From: Kapaibacterium sp044224925
GTDB lineage: Bacteria; Bacteroidota; Ignavibacteria; Kapaibacteriales; Kapaibacteriaceae
Assembly: GCA_044224925.1 (NCBI GenBank)
Contig: JBGAJM010000006.1
Coordinates: 1-64,000, forward strand
Length of the DNA stretch: 64,000 nt
Direction: 5' to 3'
In this document: piece by piece, positions 17,022 to 26,372 of the stretch
Layout of the letters: each line of letters begins with the position of its first letter
Numbering within the stretch: the first letter of the stretch is position 1
Made by a program: the position numbers and the translations under genes
The notes under the pieces: model-generated
Databases searched by the model: none
The model's input: only the letters and a program-made list of their open reading frames with translations
Told to the model about the DNA's origin: nothing

Positions 17022-17636
17022 ATGACACAGTACGACCCGTATCAACTGCAAGACCCGAACTACACGCCGCCCATCGAGGATGTTCGCGTAGGCTTCGGTC
17101 CACGCTTCGGCGCTTTCATCATCGATGTGCTCATCACCATTGCCATCTCGGTGATCGTGGCCATGATCTTCATGTCGCTCGGACTCAAACCATCACTGTA
17201 CAGTGAAGAGGATATGGATCAGATGCTTTCCGTGTACAAGATGTTCGGCATTGGCGGTTCCGAGATGTCGATGATCATGGACTTCGTCGGCACCATCGCT
17301 GTCGCCTCCATCGTCGTCGCCTTTGCCTACTCCCTTATCGAGTTGATGTGGGGCACATCGCCGGGCAAGATGACGCTTGGCTTGCAGATCGCACGACTCG
17401 ATGGAACACGCGGCGACCTGTCGCTCTACGCAAAACGTTGGGCCGTGAAGCACATCAAGGAGATCCTCCAGTTCGCATCCTTCATCGGCACCATCGCCAT
17501 TCTGCAGACCATTGGCGGCTTTCTAGGTTTCGTGATCTTCATCGGCTACTTCTTCGTGTTCAGCGATGCGCGCATGACGTTGCACGATCGCATCGCACAG
17601 TCGGCTGTTTTCCGCAAACGTGACATCAAGGGTTGA
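17022..17636 (+). CDS. RDD family membrane protein
   Basis: 204 residues. Begins PRFGAFIIDVL, with the Arg and Asp of the RDD family, followed by three hydrophobic segments, and contains GTSPGKMTLGLQIARLDG, the conserved RDD-family loop. Family members are inner-membrane proteins, some proposed as ion antiporters; specific function unknown. Ribosome-binding GAGG upstream of the ATG; nine bases after the MTHFR fusion gene and two bases before the dioxygenase gene. Confidence 0.85.
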   Translation: MTQYDPYQLQDPNYTPPIEDVRVGFGPRFGAFIIDVLITIAISVIVAMIFMSLGLKPSLYSEEDMDQMLSVYKMFGIGGSEMSMIMDFVGTIAVASIVVAFAYSLIELMWGTSPGKMTLGLQIARLDGTRGDLSLYAKRWAVKHIKEILQFASFIGTIAILQTIGGFLGFVIFIGYFFVFSDARMTLHDRIAQSAVFRKRDIKG

Positions 17637-17638
17637 TC

Positions 17639-18709
17639 ATGGCCTACTACCGGGACTATCTCGCACTCGACAAGATCCTCGACGCGCAAACGCTGGAGAG
17701 CGACAAGCATGGTCAGCATGCGCACGACGAGATGCTCTTCATCGTTACCCACCAGGCCTTTGAGCTGTGGTTCAAGCAGGTGATGTTCGAATTGCGCAGT
17801 GTGATCGACACGTTGAACGTTCCCTACGTGGCAGAGGCGGCCGTGGCCACATGTCATGCCCGTTTGCAGCGCGTGAACAAGATCATGGAACTGGCAACGA
17901 ATCAGTTCTCCATTCTGGAAACGATGACACCGCCGGACTTCATGGACTTCCGTGCCTTCTTGAATCCTGCCTCCGGTTTTCAAAGTGCACAGTTCCGCGT
18001 GCTCGAGATCGCTCTTGGATTGCCCGAGCAGAAGCGTGTGCTCAAGCACTACTCCGATGCCATGGACCCGCGCGATAAGGCCATCATCGAGCAGGCGCGC
18101 GAGATGACGTCGCTCTTCACCGTGGTCGAGAAGTGGCTCGAGAAGATGCCGTTCATGGAAGCCAGTGGCTTCACGTTCTGGCAGGCATACCGTCAGGCCG
18201 TCGTCGATATGCTCGATCGCGACCGCGCAGAGGTGCGCACACTAGCCGAAGCCGAGCATCGCGATCCCGCCGAGGCACTGGCACAGATCGACGGCATTGA
18301 AGACGGCTTCCATGGCCTCTTCGATGAACAACGCTATACGGAGATGCTCACGTCGGGTGTACGCAGATTGTCACAACGCGCCACGCATGCAGTACTCTTC
18401 ATTGCAACCTATCGCAACGAACCGCTGCTGCAGATCCCCTATCGCTTCATCGATGCCGTCACCGAGCTCGATAAACTCGTCTCGCTGTGGCGCTTCCGTC
18501 ACACGCTCATGGTCAGTCGCATGATCGGCATGCGCGTGGGCACGGGTGGCTCCAGCGGACATGACTACTTGATGCAAACGGCGATGAAGCAACGCGTCTT
18601 CGACGACATCACGGCCATGAACTCCTTCTTGATCCCGGCCATGTACATCCCGTCGCTCCCGCAAGAACTTGCACAGCGACTTCAATTCGTGAACGAAGCA
18701 AGGACCTGA
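17639..18709 (+). CDS. kynA: Tryptophan 2,3-dioxygenase
   Basis: 356 residues. Heme enzyme that opens the tryptophan indole ring to N-formylkynurenine. All expected active-site features are present: HDEMLFIVTHQAFELWFK with distal His38, GFQSAQFRVLE with Arg120, and WRFRHTLMVSRMIG with the heme-ligating His288, followed by GTGGSSGHDYL. ATG at 17639 is taken as the start; it lies two bases after the RDD stop. The usual downstream genes, kynureninase and formamidase, are not in the window, so the fate of kynurenine is unknown. Two bases separate it from comF. Confidence 0.93.
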   Translation: MAYYRDYLALDKILDAQTLESDKHGQHAHDEMLFIVTHQAFELWFKQVMFELRSVIDTLNVPYVAEAAVATCHARLQRVNKIMELATNQFSILETMTPPDFMDFRAFLNPASGFQSAQFRVLEIALGLPEQKRVLKHYSDAMDPRDKAIIEQAREMTSLFTVVEKWLEKMPFMEASGFTFWQAYRQAVVDMLDRDRAEVRTLAEAEHRDPAEALAQIDGIEDGFHGLFDEQRYTEMLTSGVRRLSQRATHAVLFIATYRNEPLLQIPYRFIDAVTELDKLVSLWRFRHTLMVSRMIGMRVGTGGSSGHDYLMQTAMKQRVFDDITAMNSFLIPAMYIPSLPQELAQRLQFVNEART

Positions 18710-18711
18710 CG

Positions 18712-19458
18712 ATGATCCTCCCCGGGCTCCGTCGCGTCGTGCAACGGGGTCTGGTGGAGACCCTCCGTGCCGTCGACGACGTTCTCTTTCCGCAACGCTG
18801 CCTTCTTTCCGGCACGCCACTTCGCTATGGCACAACGCGCATCATCGGCATCAGCGATGCCGCGATCGATGCGCACCCTCCGGCCCCGCCGCCTTCCATG
18901 CTGTTTGCCTTGCTGGCACGACATTTCGATGCCGACGATATCGCGCTCGGTTGTGTGCATGCGCGCTTTGCGATCACGATCGGCTCCACCATCGACCATG
19001 CCGTTCACGCACTCAAGTATGAAGGGCGGACACGCTTGGCTCGCGATCTTGGCAAGGAGGTGGGGCGGCATGTGGAATGGATGGACGCGGAGCAGGCACG
19101 AGCCTATGCGATGGTGATCCCTGTTCCCATCCATGCGGCACGACGTCGTGAACGCGGCTACAACCAAGCAGATCATATCGCTGCTGGTGTTGCCGACATC
19201 CTTCGCATCCCGTGTTGCACGGACGTGCTCGTGCGCACGCGCTACACGATCACCCAAACGCAGCTCGATGCGACGCATCGTGCCGGGAATGTACAGGATG
19301 CCTTTTGCGTGATGGACCGTACGGCCATCCACGGTCGGCATCTTCTCCTTGTCGACGACGTCCTCACCACTGGCTCCACCCTGAACGCTTGCGCCACTGC
19401 CCTACTCGATGCCGGCGCTCGACGTGTGGATGCGGCCACCATCGCAGCGGCTGTGTGA
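18712..19458 (+). CDS. ComF-family phosphoribosyltransferase-like protein
   Basis: 248 residues. PRPP-binding signature LLLVDDVLTTGST (211-223) and the ComF-specific RRRERGYNQA (144-153) and YEGRTRLARDLG. ComF proteins are needed for natural transformation in several bacteria, probably in the cytoplasm with the DNA uptake machinery. Odd: the N-terminal zinc finger of two CxxC pairs found in most ComF proteins is absent; only Cys30 remains in that region, and a Pro/Ala-rich loop follows. dprA, another transformation gene, lies 6 kb downstream on the same strand. Confidence 0.85.
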   Translation: MILPGLRRVVQRGLVETLRAVDDVLFPQRCLLSGTPLRYGTTRIIGISDAAIDAHPPAPPPSMLFALLARHFDADDIALGCVHARFAITIGSTIDHAVHALKYEGRTRLARDLGKEVGRHVEWMDAEQARAYAMVIPVPIHAARRRERGYNQADHIAAGVADILRIPCCTDVLVRTRYTITQTQLDATHRAGNVQDAFCVMDRTAIHGRHLLLVDDVLTTGSTLNACATALLDAGARRVDAATIAAAV

Positions 19459-19477
19459 ATGCGTGGACAAGAAGCGG

Positions 19478-19485
19478 TATTTTGT
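19478..19485 (+). promoter_or_regulatory. -10 box predicting leaderless aminopeptidase mRNA
   Basis: TATTTTGT begins exactly 12 bases before the aminopeptidase ATG (19490), in the 31-base gap after comF. Confidence 0.4.
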
Positions 19486-19489
19486 GGGC

Positions 19490-20878
19490 ATGCACCGTTT
19501 CCTCCTTGCCACCCTCCTTGCCCTGTGCACTGTTGCGCCCATGGCCGCGCAGTTTGCGGTGGAGATCCACGATACCGATGGGATCCCGACGGCCACCTAT
19601 CACATGCGGCGGTTGCGCGTGCTGGAGTCGATGCCGGCGCGCAGTGCGGCCGTGATCCTGGCGGCCGATGTGCGGAACCGACAGAATGACGTTGACTATG
19701 AGTTCCGCCAGAGTTCGAACTTCCTGTATCTGACGGGCTTTCCGTATCCCGATGCCGCCCTCGTGCTGCTGCGCGACGGTGTGACGCTGAACGGCAACGT
19801 CTATCGCGAGATCCTGTTCGTGCGGGAACGCAAGCGCGAGCGCGAACAGTGGACGGGTGTGGAAATGGGTCCCGACGAGGCCATGTCGATGCTGGGCATC
19901 GACACGGCACTGCCCTTCTCGTCGTTGCCGGACCGACTCAAAGAGTGGCTCCCCGAGGTCGACACGCTCTACCTTCCGTCCCTCCCCACAAAGAGCGTTC
20001 GCGTTCCCCTGGTGGGCAAGAACCTGTATGTGGATGTCGACCTGAAAAAGCAACTGCAAACACTGCGCACCACGCTTGAATTCAAGATGACGATGCCCAT
20101 CCTTGCCGCCTTGCGCGAAGTGAAGGATGCCGATGAATTGCGCTTGATGCAGAAGGCCATCGATGTGTCGATGGCCGGACATCGTGCAACGATGCGCGCG
20201 GCACGGCCGGGCATGAAAGAGTATGAACTCGAGGCCGTGATGGAGTATGAGTTCAAACGTGGTGGCGCCGAAGACGTCGGCTATCCGTCGATCGTAGGCT
20301 CGAAGTACAATGCCTGCATTCTGCATTACACCGCCAACCGACGTCGCACGGCGGCACAGGAATTGGTCCTCGCCGACTGTGGCGCAGAGTATCACGGCTA
20401 CACCGCCGACATCACGCGCACCTTTCCGATGAGCGGTCGCTTCACCCAAGATCAGCGCACCATCTACTCCATCGTGCTCGAAGCGCAAGACAGCGGCATT
20501 GCCGCAGCACGGGTCGGCGCACCGTTCCGCGCAACGCATGAAGCGGCAAAGAATGTGGTGGCGCGACGGTTGATGGAGTTGGGCATCATCTCTGATGTGG
20601 CCGACGTGAAGAAGTATTTCATGCATGGCACATCGCACTACCTTGGCCTCGACGTCCACGATGCCGGTACCAGCGGTCCACTGAAAACGAACAGCGTGAT
20701 CACCGTCGAGCCCGGCGTCTACATCCCCGAAGGAAGTGCCTGCGATAAACGGTGGTGGAACATCGGCGTGCGCATCGAAGACGATATCCTGATCACCGAC
20801 GAAGGTCCGGTGAACATGTCGGGCTCACTTCCCCGCCGTGCAGAAGACATTGAAGCATTGATGACACAGGAACCATGA
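19490..20878 (+). CDS. Secreted Xaa-Pro aminopeptidase (M24B)
   Basis: 462 residues. A signal peptide (1-21, ending MAAQ) predicts a periplasmic or exported enzyme, unlike cytoplasmic PepP. An N-terminal AMP_N domain (about 25-175) is followed by the creatinase-fold M24 domain with its metal ligands: Asp in LVLADCGAEYHG, Asp in TADITRTFP, His in HYLGLDVHD, Glu in VITVEPGVY and Glu in GVRIEDD. It removes N-terminal residues preceding proline. The start at 19490 is preferred over 19409 because only it gives a signal peptide. Stop overlaps the mutase start (ATGA). Confidence 0.92.
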   Translation: MHRFLLATLLALCTVAPMAAQFAVEIHDTDGIPTATYHMRRLRVLESMPARSAAVILAADVRNRQNDVDYEFRQSSNFLYLTGFPYPDAALVLLRDGVTLNGNVYREILFVRERKREREQWTGVEMGPDEAMSMLGIDTALPFSSLPDRLKEWLPEVDTLYLPSLPTKSVRVPLVGKNLYVDVDLKKQLQTLRTTLEFKMTMPILAALREVKDADELRLMQKAIDVSMAGHRATMRAARPGMKEYELEAVMEYEFKRGGAEDVGYPSIVGSKYNACILHYTANRRRTAAQELVLADCGAEYHGYTADITRTFPMSGRFTQDQRTIYSIVLEAQDSGIAAARVGAPFRATHEAAKNVVARRLMELGIISDVADVKKYFMHGTSHYLGLDVHDAGTSGPLKTNSVITVEPGVYIPEGSACDKRWWNIGVRIEDDILITDEGPVNMSGSLPRRAEDIEALMTQEP

Positions 20879-22221
20879 GCCTTATTCGATCGATCTCGGG
20901 TCTGCGTGCCACGCTTGGCAACAGCCTTACCCCAACAGTTGTGGCCGACCATGCAACGGCCTTCTCCACCTTGCTCCCTCCCGGTCCGATCGTGGTGGGA
21001 CGCGACGGACGTCCGTCGGGTGTGTGGATCGCCGACGTGGTCGTGGGCGCCCTTCGTGCATGCGGACGTACCGTGCGTGTGCTCGACATGGTGCCAACGC
21101 CCACCGTGCAGCTCATCACCGAACACAGCGATGCTGTTGGCGGCATCAGTATCACGGCATCGCATAATCCTGCGGAATGGAACGGCCTGAAGTTCCTTGG
21201 TGCAGATGGCGTCTTCCTCGACGCTGAACAGAACACACGTCTGCTCGCCATCGCCGATGCGCGCGCCTTCACGCTGTCATCCGACCAACAACACGGTGCC
21301 GTCGAACACGTGAGCAACGCCGCACAACAACACATCGATGCCGTGCTCGGTCTGCAAGGCATTGTGAAGGGCGGCAAGGCAGGCAAGGTCGTGGTTGATG
21401 CCGTGAATGCCAGCGGCTCGTTCATCGTGCCGCGCCTCTTGCGTGCACTTGGGTACGACGTCATCGATCTTGCCTGCGATGGAACGGGCATCTTCCCGCA
21501 TGCGCCAGAGCCAACAACAGAGAACTTGCAGTCACTCGGAGAGGCTGTGCGTGCGAACGGTGCGGACCTTGGTATCGCCGTGGATCCGGATGCGGACCGA
21601 CTTGTGCTCTTCGATCACAACGGCATGGCCATCGGTGAAGAGAAGACCGTGGCATTGGCCGCCGAGGCCGTCTTCGCCATGGGCGTGCGCGGCATTGCCG
21701 TGGTGAACTATTCCACATCGCGTATGATCGACGACATCGCTGCTCCCTTCGGTTCACACGTGTTGCGTGCCGCCGTGGGAGAGATCAACGTGGTGCGTCG
21801 AATGCAACAGGAACATGCCGTGATCGGCGGCGAAGGAAGTGGCGGCGTGATCTATCCTGCCTGTCACTTCGGTCGCGACTCCCTCGTCGGCATCGCCCTC
21901 ATCACATCGCTCATGCGCATGCGTGCGGCGACCCTTGCCGACCTTGCCGCCTCGATGCCCTCCTATCACATGATCAAAACGAAGTTCGCCGTGGCCGATC
22001 GTTCGCGCGTGCAGGTGGTGCTCGACCGATGTGTGCATGCCTTTGCGGATGCGCAGATCAGTACTGTCGACGGCGTGCATTGCGCCTGGCAGGACCGGTG
22101 GATCCACATTCGTGCATCGAACACGGAGCCCATCATGCGCGTGATCGCCGAGGCTCCGTATCAGCATCATGCTGCAGAACTGATCGCTCGCGTGCAGGCA
22201 CTGCTGGAGGATCGGTCATGA
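20875..22221 (+). CDS. glmM: Phosphoglucosamine mutase-like phosphohexomutase
   Basis: 448 residues. Alpha-D-phosphohexomutase with active-site serine motif ITASHNP (Ser96), metal-binding DPDADRL and sugar-binding loop GGEGSGGVIYP. The GEGSGGV loop and length resemble the GlmM-like enzymes of Bacteroidota/Chlorobiota, which convert glucosamine-6-phosphate to glucosamine-1-phosphate for peptidoglycan; a phosphomannomutase/phosphoglucomutase role cannot be excluded. Overlaps both neighbours by ATGA junctions. Confidence 0.85.
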   Translation: MSLIRSISGLRATLGNSLTPTVVADHATAFSTLLPPGPIVVGRDGRPSGVWIADVVVGALRACGRTVRVLDMVPTPTVQLITEHSDAVGGISITASHNPAEWNGLKFLGADGVFLDAEQNTRLLAIADARAFTLSSDQQHGAVEHVSNAAQQHIDAVLGLQGIVKGGKAGKVVVDAVNASGSFIVPRLLRALGYDVIDLACDGTGIFPHAPEPTTENLQSLGEAVRANGADLGIAVDPDADRLVLFDHNGMAIGEEKTVALAAEAVFAMGVRGIAVVNYSTSRMIDDIAAPFGSHVLRAAVGEINVVRRMQQEHAVIGGEGSGGVIYPACHFGRDSLVGIALITSLMRMRAATLADLAASMPSYHMIKTKFAVADRSRVQVVLDRCVHAFADAQISTVDGVHCAWQDRWIHIRASNTEPIMRVIAEAPYQHHAAELIARVQALLEDRS

Positions 22222-25208
22222 CCTTCGATGCGCATGCATCGGCCCGAGCGCTCATGGTGCAGTGTCTCACCGAGGCGGTGGAGCGAAGCGGACTGAGCAT
22301 GACCATCGATGAGCCCTCCACGCTAGACGGAACGTTCATTCGGTTACGTCACGCCGATGCAAGCATTCATACCTTGTTCGAAGTGGTCGCACCACATCAC
22401 CATGCGTACGACGATGTGCTGCGCGAGAAGGCACGCTCGGTGGCCACGCGCATGCAAGCGCCACGCTTTGCCGTGTGCGACCTCCGTCAGTGCGTGGTCT
22501 ATCGTACCGAGGCTGTGGTCAAGCGCTTGTATGACGAAGAACAGATCGAGGCGGCCTTTCCCTTGTGTTCCGTGTTCTCCGTTGCCGAGGCGCAAACACC
22601 GCAACACCGACAGCGCATCGTGGATGTGCTGCGTGCCTATTTGACGCAAGCTCCACCACCGCCGCTCACGGCCGATGAACTGTTGGCCTTGCGCTTGGAG
22701 TGGACCACCACGGATCTCATTGCCTGTACACATAGCACCACGGAACAGCGTGCATCGGTGGTGCGCCTCGTCACATCGGTGCTTGCCTACGACCTCTTGC
22801 AATTCCGACACGAGGAAACGCTCGATCGACTCACGTTGCCGTACGGACTTCGAAGTCCGCGTCTGTTGCTCGACATCGTTGGCGCCTTCCTGCGTGATGC
22901 GCGCGACAAAGGCCATCGCATGTTCCCGTCGCGTGTGTCCGACGTCCACGTCCTCCATGCTCGCGACGAATTCTTCCGCGCATCGCTTGCAGATCTCGTG
23001 GCCTTCCTGCAACGCATGGACCTCGTGCGCATTCCCACCGTTGGTATGCATCGCGCCATCGATCGGTATCTGACGTGGAGCTCCAGCATCAAGGAACATC
23101 CGACACCGATCCTCGATGTGGTGGACCTTGCCTTGCGCATGACCTCGCGTACAGGACCGGTGCGCTTCCTCGAACTCGGCACCACCACGGGCCTTGCCGC
23201 CCTTCGCATGCTTCATCATGCCGATGCTCTCGGTCTCGACGAGCCCACCGTGCGCGTCTATGCACCCACGGCGGATGATGCGCGCATGGTGCAGTTGCGC
23301 ACAACCGGGCGCCTTGACGAACGGTCACCCGTGACCTTCATCGAACAGCATGAACGTGTGGACCGTCCATGGACCACCGTTAGCATCTCCGGATACGACG
23401 TTACTGAACGCCATCGCCTTCGTCTTCTGCTCGAGCGACTCCCGCTCGTTGACGATGGAATGGTCATCCTCTATCTTCCGTCCACTGCGTTGCACGAGCG
23501 GCGCTATGCCGGCGTGCGCAACGCCATCATGGCACGCTTCGATATCGAGTGGATCCTCGTCAGCGATGTGCAACCACTCTCCGAACCCGATGTGGCCTTG
23601 TGTGTGATCGTGGCACGGATGCGAGGCGGCGAGGAGCACACAGCATCGGCACCGGCAAAGCTCGTGTACGTGCGTGCACCATTCGCCAACTTCTTCCTGC
23701 CCTGTGAATCGCCGCGCGAGCGCGATGCCAAACGTCTTGCGTCCATCGATGCATTCCTGCGCTATCTCTCGGCATCGGAACGAGGGAAGAACAACAACGA
23801 GGCCGTCGTCCATGTGGTGGCGCAGACCACCTTGCGCACACTTGCCGATACGCCGCACGGATCGTGGTCAGACCTCTTGATCCCGGCCGATGTGCTCTCG
23901 CGCATCTTGCTCAAGGCCGAGGGGAAGCTCCGGCCGCTGCGCGACGTGGCCACCGTGGCCAGCGGATTGCGCACCGGTGCCCATGAGTTCTTTGTGCCCG
24001 ACGTTGAGCAGATCGCCCATGAGGGCATTGAGCCAGAATATTGGCAGCGCACGTTGATGTCGGGCGCCACCGTCGACAACACGGTGATCGTTGCGGCCGA
24101 CGAGTTCGACTCCATTGCAACCACTCCGTCCACGTCGCACCGACTCCTATTGGTGCATGGCTCGCAACGCGAGATGCAGGGAACGAACATGTTCACGCGC
24201 ATTCAGGCGGCAGAGCGCGACGGACTGCATACGCGGGCAACACTGCGCGGTCGTGATCGATGGTACGATCTTGGTGATGTGCGTGTGCCGGATATCATCT
24301 TCCCACGTCGACACGACGGACGCTGGCTGGCCCATCGGAACACGTCGCATGCTTTCATCACGGACAGTTGTGTGGGCGTGCATCTGCACGACACGTCACA
24401 TGCCGACGCTGTGGCGCTGTGGATGAATTCAACGGTGGGACTGTTCTTTGCAGAGCTCTTTCGACGCACGCATACCGACATCGATATCACCGTCACCGAA
24501 CTCTCGCTCTTCCCTGTTCCATCTCAGCAGATCCTGCGCGACACGCAGCCACGGCAGCATCGTGAATTCCAGTCACGTCCCATGACGCCGCTCACGGAGG
24601 AACTCGGGACCACAGTGGCCGAGTGTGCACGACCTGATCTTGTGCGCAAGGACCGACGTCGACTCGATGCCTACTACATGGACTCCGTATTGGCGCTCTC
24701 ACCGGAAGAGCAACGCTGGATGTATCGATGTGTGATGATGTGGTGGGCAGAACCAACGTCGAACCTCCGTCATCTCACCGCTGCCATCATCTACGATCTC
24801 GAGGTCCGTCACAAGCTCCGTCCGCTCTCCTCATGGTACACGCAAGAGATCGAGCAACTGCCAACAGATGCGACGCGCACCATCATCGTGCCGGATCACA
24901 CACAGGCAGAGGTCACGAGCACCATGTTCTCGCATGCCGTGCGATTGCTCCGCGGCAGTCGCACCGAAGAGATCATCGACTGTTCATCCAAGGCAGAGGC
25001 AGAGATCATTGCCGTTCTGTGTTCGCTGGGCAAGGCCACCATCGAGATCCCGAAGGACGAGATCATCATCGACATGCTCCTGCCACAGCTCCATCAGTTC
25101 CAGCGATCCCTGGAATCGGCTCTGGATGCGGCCTGCACTGTACTGCCTGACGAAGAGATCCGCGAGCTCGTCAAGCGCTCCGTGCGTGCACGGATGACGG
25201 CGTTGTAA
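22218..25208 (+). CDS. Degenerate N6-adenine DNA methylase-like protein
   Basis: 996 residues; start ATG overlaps the mutase stop. Residues about 40-140 resemble the N-terminal domain of type I/IIG enzymes but without a recognisable PD-(D/E)xK site. Residues 200-470 follow the N6-methylase plan: a helical region, FLELGTTTGLAAL (317-329) where the SAM-binding motif I should be, and VDDGMVILYLPSTALHERR (411-429) matching the GGRxxxVLP...LxxxxxxxxR segment after motif IV. The catalytic (N/D)PP(Y/F) is missing; SISGYD (389-394) occupies that place. Residues about 570-770 look like a TaqI-type target-recognition domain (ASGLRTGAHEFFVP; WMNSTVGLFFAELFRR; LSLFPVP). Probably a DNA-binding protein derived from a methylase rather than an active one. 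Confidence 0.65.
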   Translation: MTFDAHASARALMVQCLTEAVERSGLSMTIDEPSTLDGTFIRLRHADASIHTLFEVVAPHHHAYDDVLREKARSVATRMQAPRFAVCDLRQCVVYRTEAVVKRLYDEEQIEAAFPLCSVFSVAEAQTPQHRQRIVDVLRAYLTQAPPPPLTADELLALRLEWTTTDLIACTHSTTEQRASVVRLVTSVLAYDLLQFRHEETLDRLTLPYGLRSPRLLLDIVGAFLRDARDKGHRMFPSRVSDVHVLHARDEFFRASLADLVAFLQRMDLVRIPTVGMHRAIDRYLTWSSSIKEHPTPILDVVDLALRMTSRTGPVRFLELGTTTGLAALRMLHHADALGLDEPTVRVYAPTADDARMVQLRTTGRLDERSPVTFIEQHERVDRPWTTVSISGYDVTERHRLRLLLERLPLVDDGMVILYLPSTALHERRYAGVRNAIMARFDIEWILVSDVQPLSEPDVALCVIVARMRGGEEHTASAPAKLVYVRAPFANFFLPCESPRERDAKRLASIDAFLRYLSASERGKNNNEAVVHVVAQTTLRTLADTPHGSWSDLLIPADVLSRILLKAEGKLRPLRDVATVASGLRTGAHEFFVPDVEQIAHEGIEPEYWQRTLMSGATVDNTVIVAADEFDSIATTPSTSHRLLLVHGSQREMQGTNMFTRIQAAERDGLHTRATLRGRDRWYDLGDVRVPDIIFPRRHDGRWLAHRNTSHAFITDSCVGVHLHDTSHADAVALWMNSTVGLFFAELFRRTHTDIDITVTELSLFPVPSQQILRDTQPRQHREFQSRPMTPLTEELGTTVAECARPDLVRKDRRRLDAYYMDSVLALSPEEQRWMYRCVMMWWAEPTSNLRHLTAAIIYDLEVRHKLRPLSSWYTQEIEQLPTDATRTIIVPDHTQAEVTSTMFSHAVRLLRGSRTEEIIDCSSKAEAEIIAVLCSLGKATIEIPKDEIIIDMLLPQLHQFQRSLESALDAACTVLPDEEIRELVKRSVRARMTAL

Positions 25209-25247
25209 GCTCCGTCACGATCCGGTCGTTGCACGTCCCCTTCCGCC

Positions 25248-26318
25248 ATGCACACCTCATGGCCCCTTCTCGACATTGTTGCACTCTCTTACGTCCGCTC
25301 CTGTTCGGCCGCACAGGTGGTGCTGTATGCGGCCACGCATGCCGATCTTGAATCCGCGCTCGACGACGTACACGATCTCTTCGACAGCAACGATGCACAC
25401 TCGGCGTCGACCCTGCGTGCGCAAGCAGCCGCATTACTTGAGCAATGTGCGCGATGCGGAGCGCGCATCCTGACGCCGTTCGACGTCGACTTTCCCAGCG
25501 GACTCCGCACGGCGCTTCCCATGCCGGCCTTGCTCTTCGTGCGCGGCACGTTGCGCACCGCTCCGTGCATTGGTGTGGTGGGCACACGACGGAGCACCGA
25601 CGGATACGGTCGCCCCGTGACCGAGTCCTTCGTACGCACATGGGCCGAAGTAGGCGTGACCATCGTGAGCGGCCTTGCAACGGGCATCGATACGTTCGCG
25701 CATACGGCCACGCTCGATGCGGGCGGACATACCATTGCCGTGGTCGCTTGTGGCGTCGATCGCGTCACTCCCTCATCAGCACTCTGGCTTGCCGGGCGCA
25801 TCCTCGATCACGGCGGCGCCGTTGTCAGCGAGTATCGATGCGGACTGAAGGCCATGCCCGGCTACTTCCCCGTGCGCAATCGTGTTATCACGGCACTCAG
25901 CGATGCCGTTGTGGTCGTGGAGAGCACGGAGAAAGGCGGTTCCATGATCTCTGCCGAGTTCGCACGGAAACAGGGGCGTCCGTTGTATGCCGTGCCCGGA
26001 CCCGTCACGTCGACGCGCAGTGCCGGACCCAATGCACTTCTCCGAACGGGGCAGGCCATCTGTCTGCAATCCGCCGAGCAGCTCCTGGACGATCTCGGTC
26101 TGCGCCGTCAAGCCATGCTACCCTTCGCCCCTCCCGTGACCTATACACCCGTCGAACTCGACGTCATGCGTGTCTGCGCCGTCGGACCACGCACGGCCGA
26201 TGCGATCGCAACGGCCACCGGACTGGCCCATGGCGACGTGCTTGCGGCGCTGTTGGGACTTGAGTTTCGCGGACTCGTGCGGCGTCTACCGGGACAGCAC
26301 TACGAGGCCACCACCTGA
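25248..26318 (+). CDS. dprA: DNA-processing protein DprA
   Basis: 356 residues. Loads RecA onto incoming single-stranded DNA during transformation. An N-terminal helical region precedes the extended Rossmann fold: GVVGTRRSTDGYG (109-121), SGLATGIDTFAH (141-152), FPVRNRVI (207-214) and STEKGGSMISAEFA (226-239). A C-terminal winged-helix domain (about 295-355) is present, as in the longer DprA class. There are 39 bases after the methylase-like gene with no obvious ribosome-binding site, so the start is slightly uncertain. Confidence 0.93.
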   Translation: MHTSWPLLDIVALSYVRSCSAAQVVLYAATHADLESALDDVHDLFDSNDAHSASTLRAQAAALLEQCARCGARILTPFDVDFPSGLRTALPMPALLFVRGTLRTAPCIGVVGTRRSTDGYGRPVTESFVRTWAEVGVTIVSGLATGIDTFAHTATLDAGGHTIAVVACGVDRVTPSSALWLAGRILDHGGAVVSEYRCGLKAMPGYFPVRNRVITALSDAVVVVESTEKGGSMISAEFARKQGRPLYAVPGPVTSTRSAGPNALLRTGQAICLQSAEQLLDDLGLRRQAMLPFAPPVTYTPVELDVMRVCAVGPRTADAIATATGLAHGDVLAALLGLEFRGLVRRLPGQHYEATT

Positions 26319-26360
26319 TCGCTCCCTCGCGCTCATATCATGCACCACAGTCGACGTCCG

Positions 26361-26368
26361 TATATTCA
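26361..26368 (+). promoter_or_regulatory. -10 box predicting leaderless fni mRNA
   Basis: TATATTCA begins exactly 12 bases before the fni ATG (26373), in the 54-base gap after dprA; no ribosome-binding site is seen. Confidence 0.4.
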
Positions 26369-26372
26369 TGGC

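Noticed and set aside
22218..25208. Restriction-modification or BREX/DISARM-type defence system
   Set aside because: A single methylase-like protein without catalytic motif, nuclease or any partner gene; surroundings are housekeeping.
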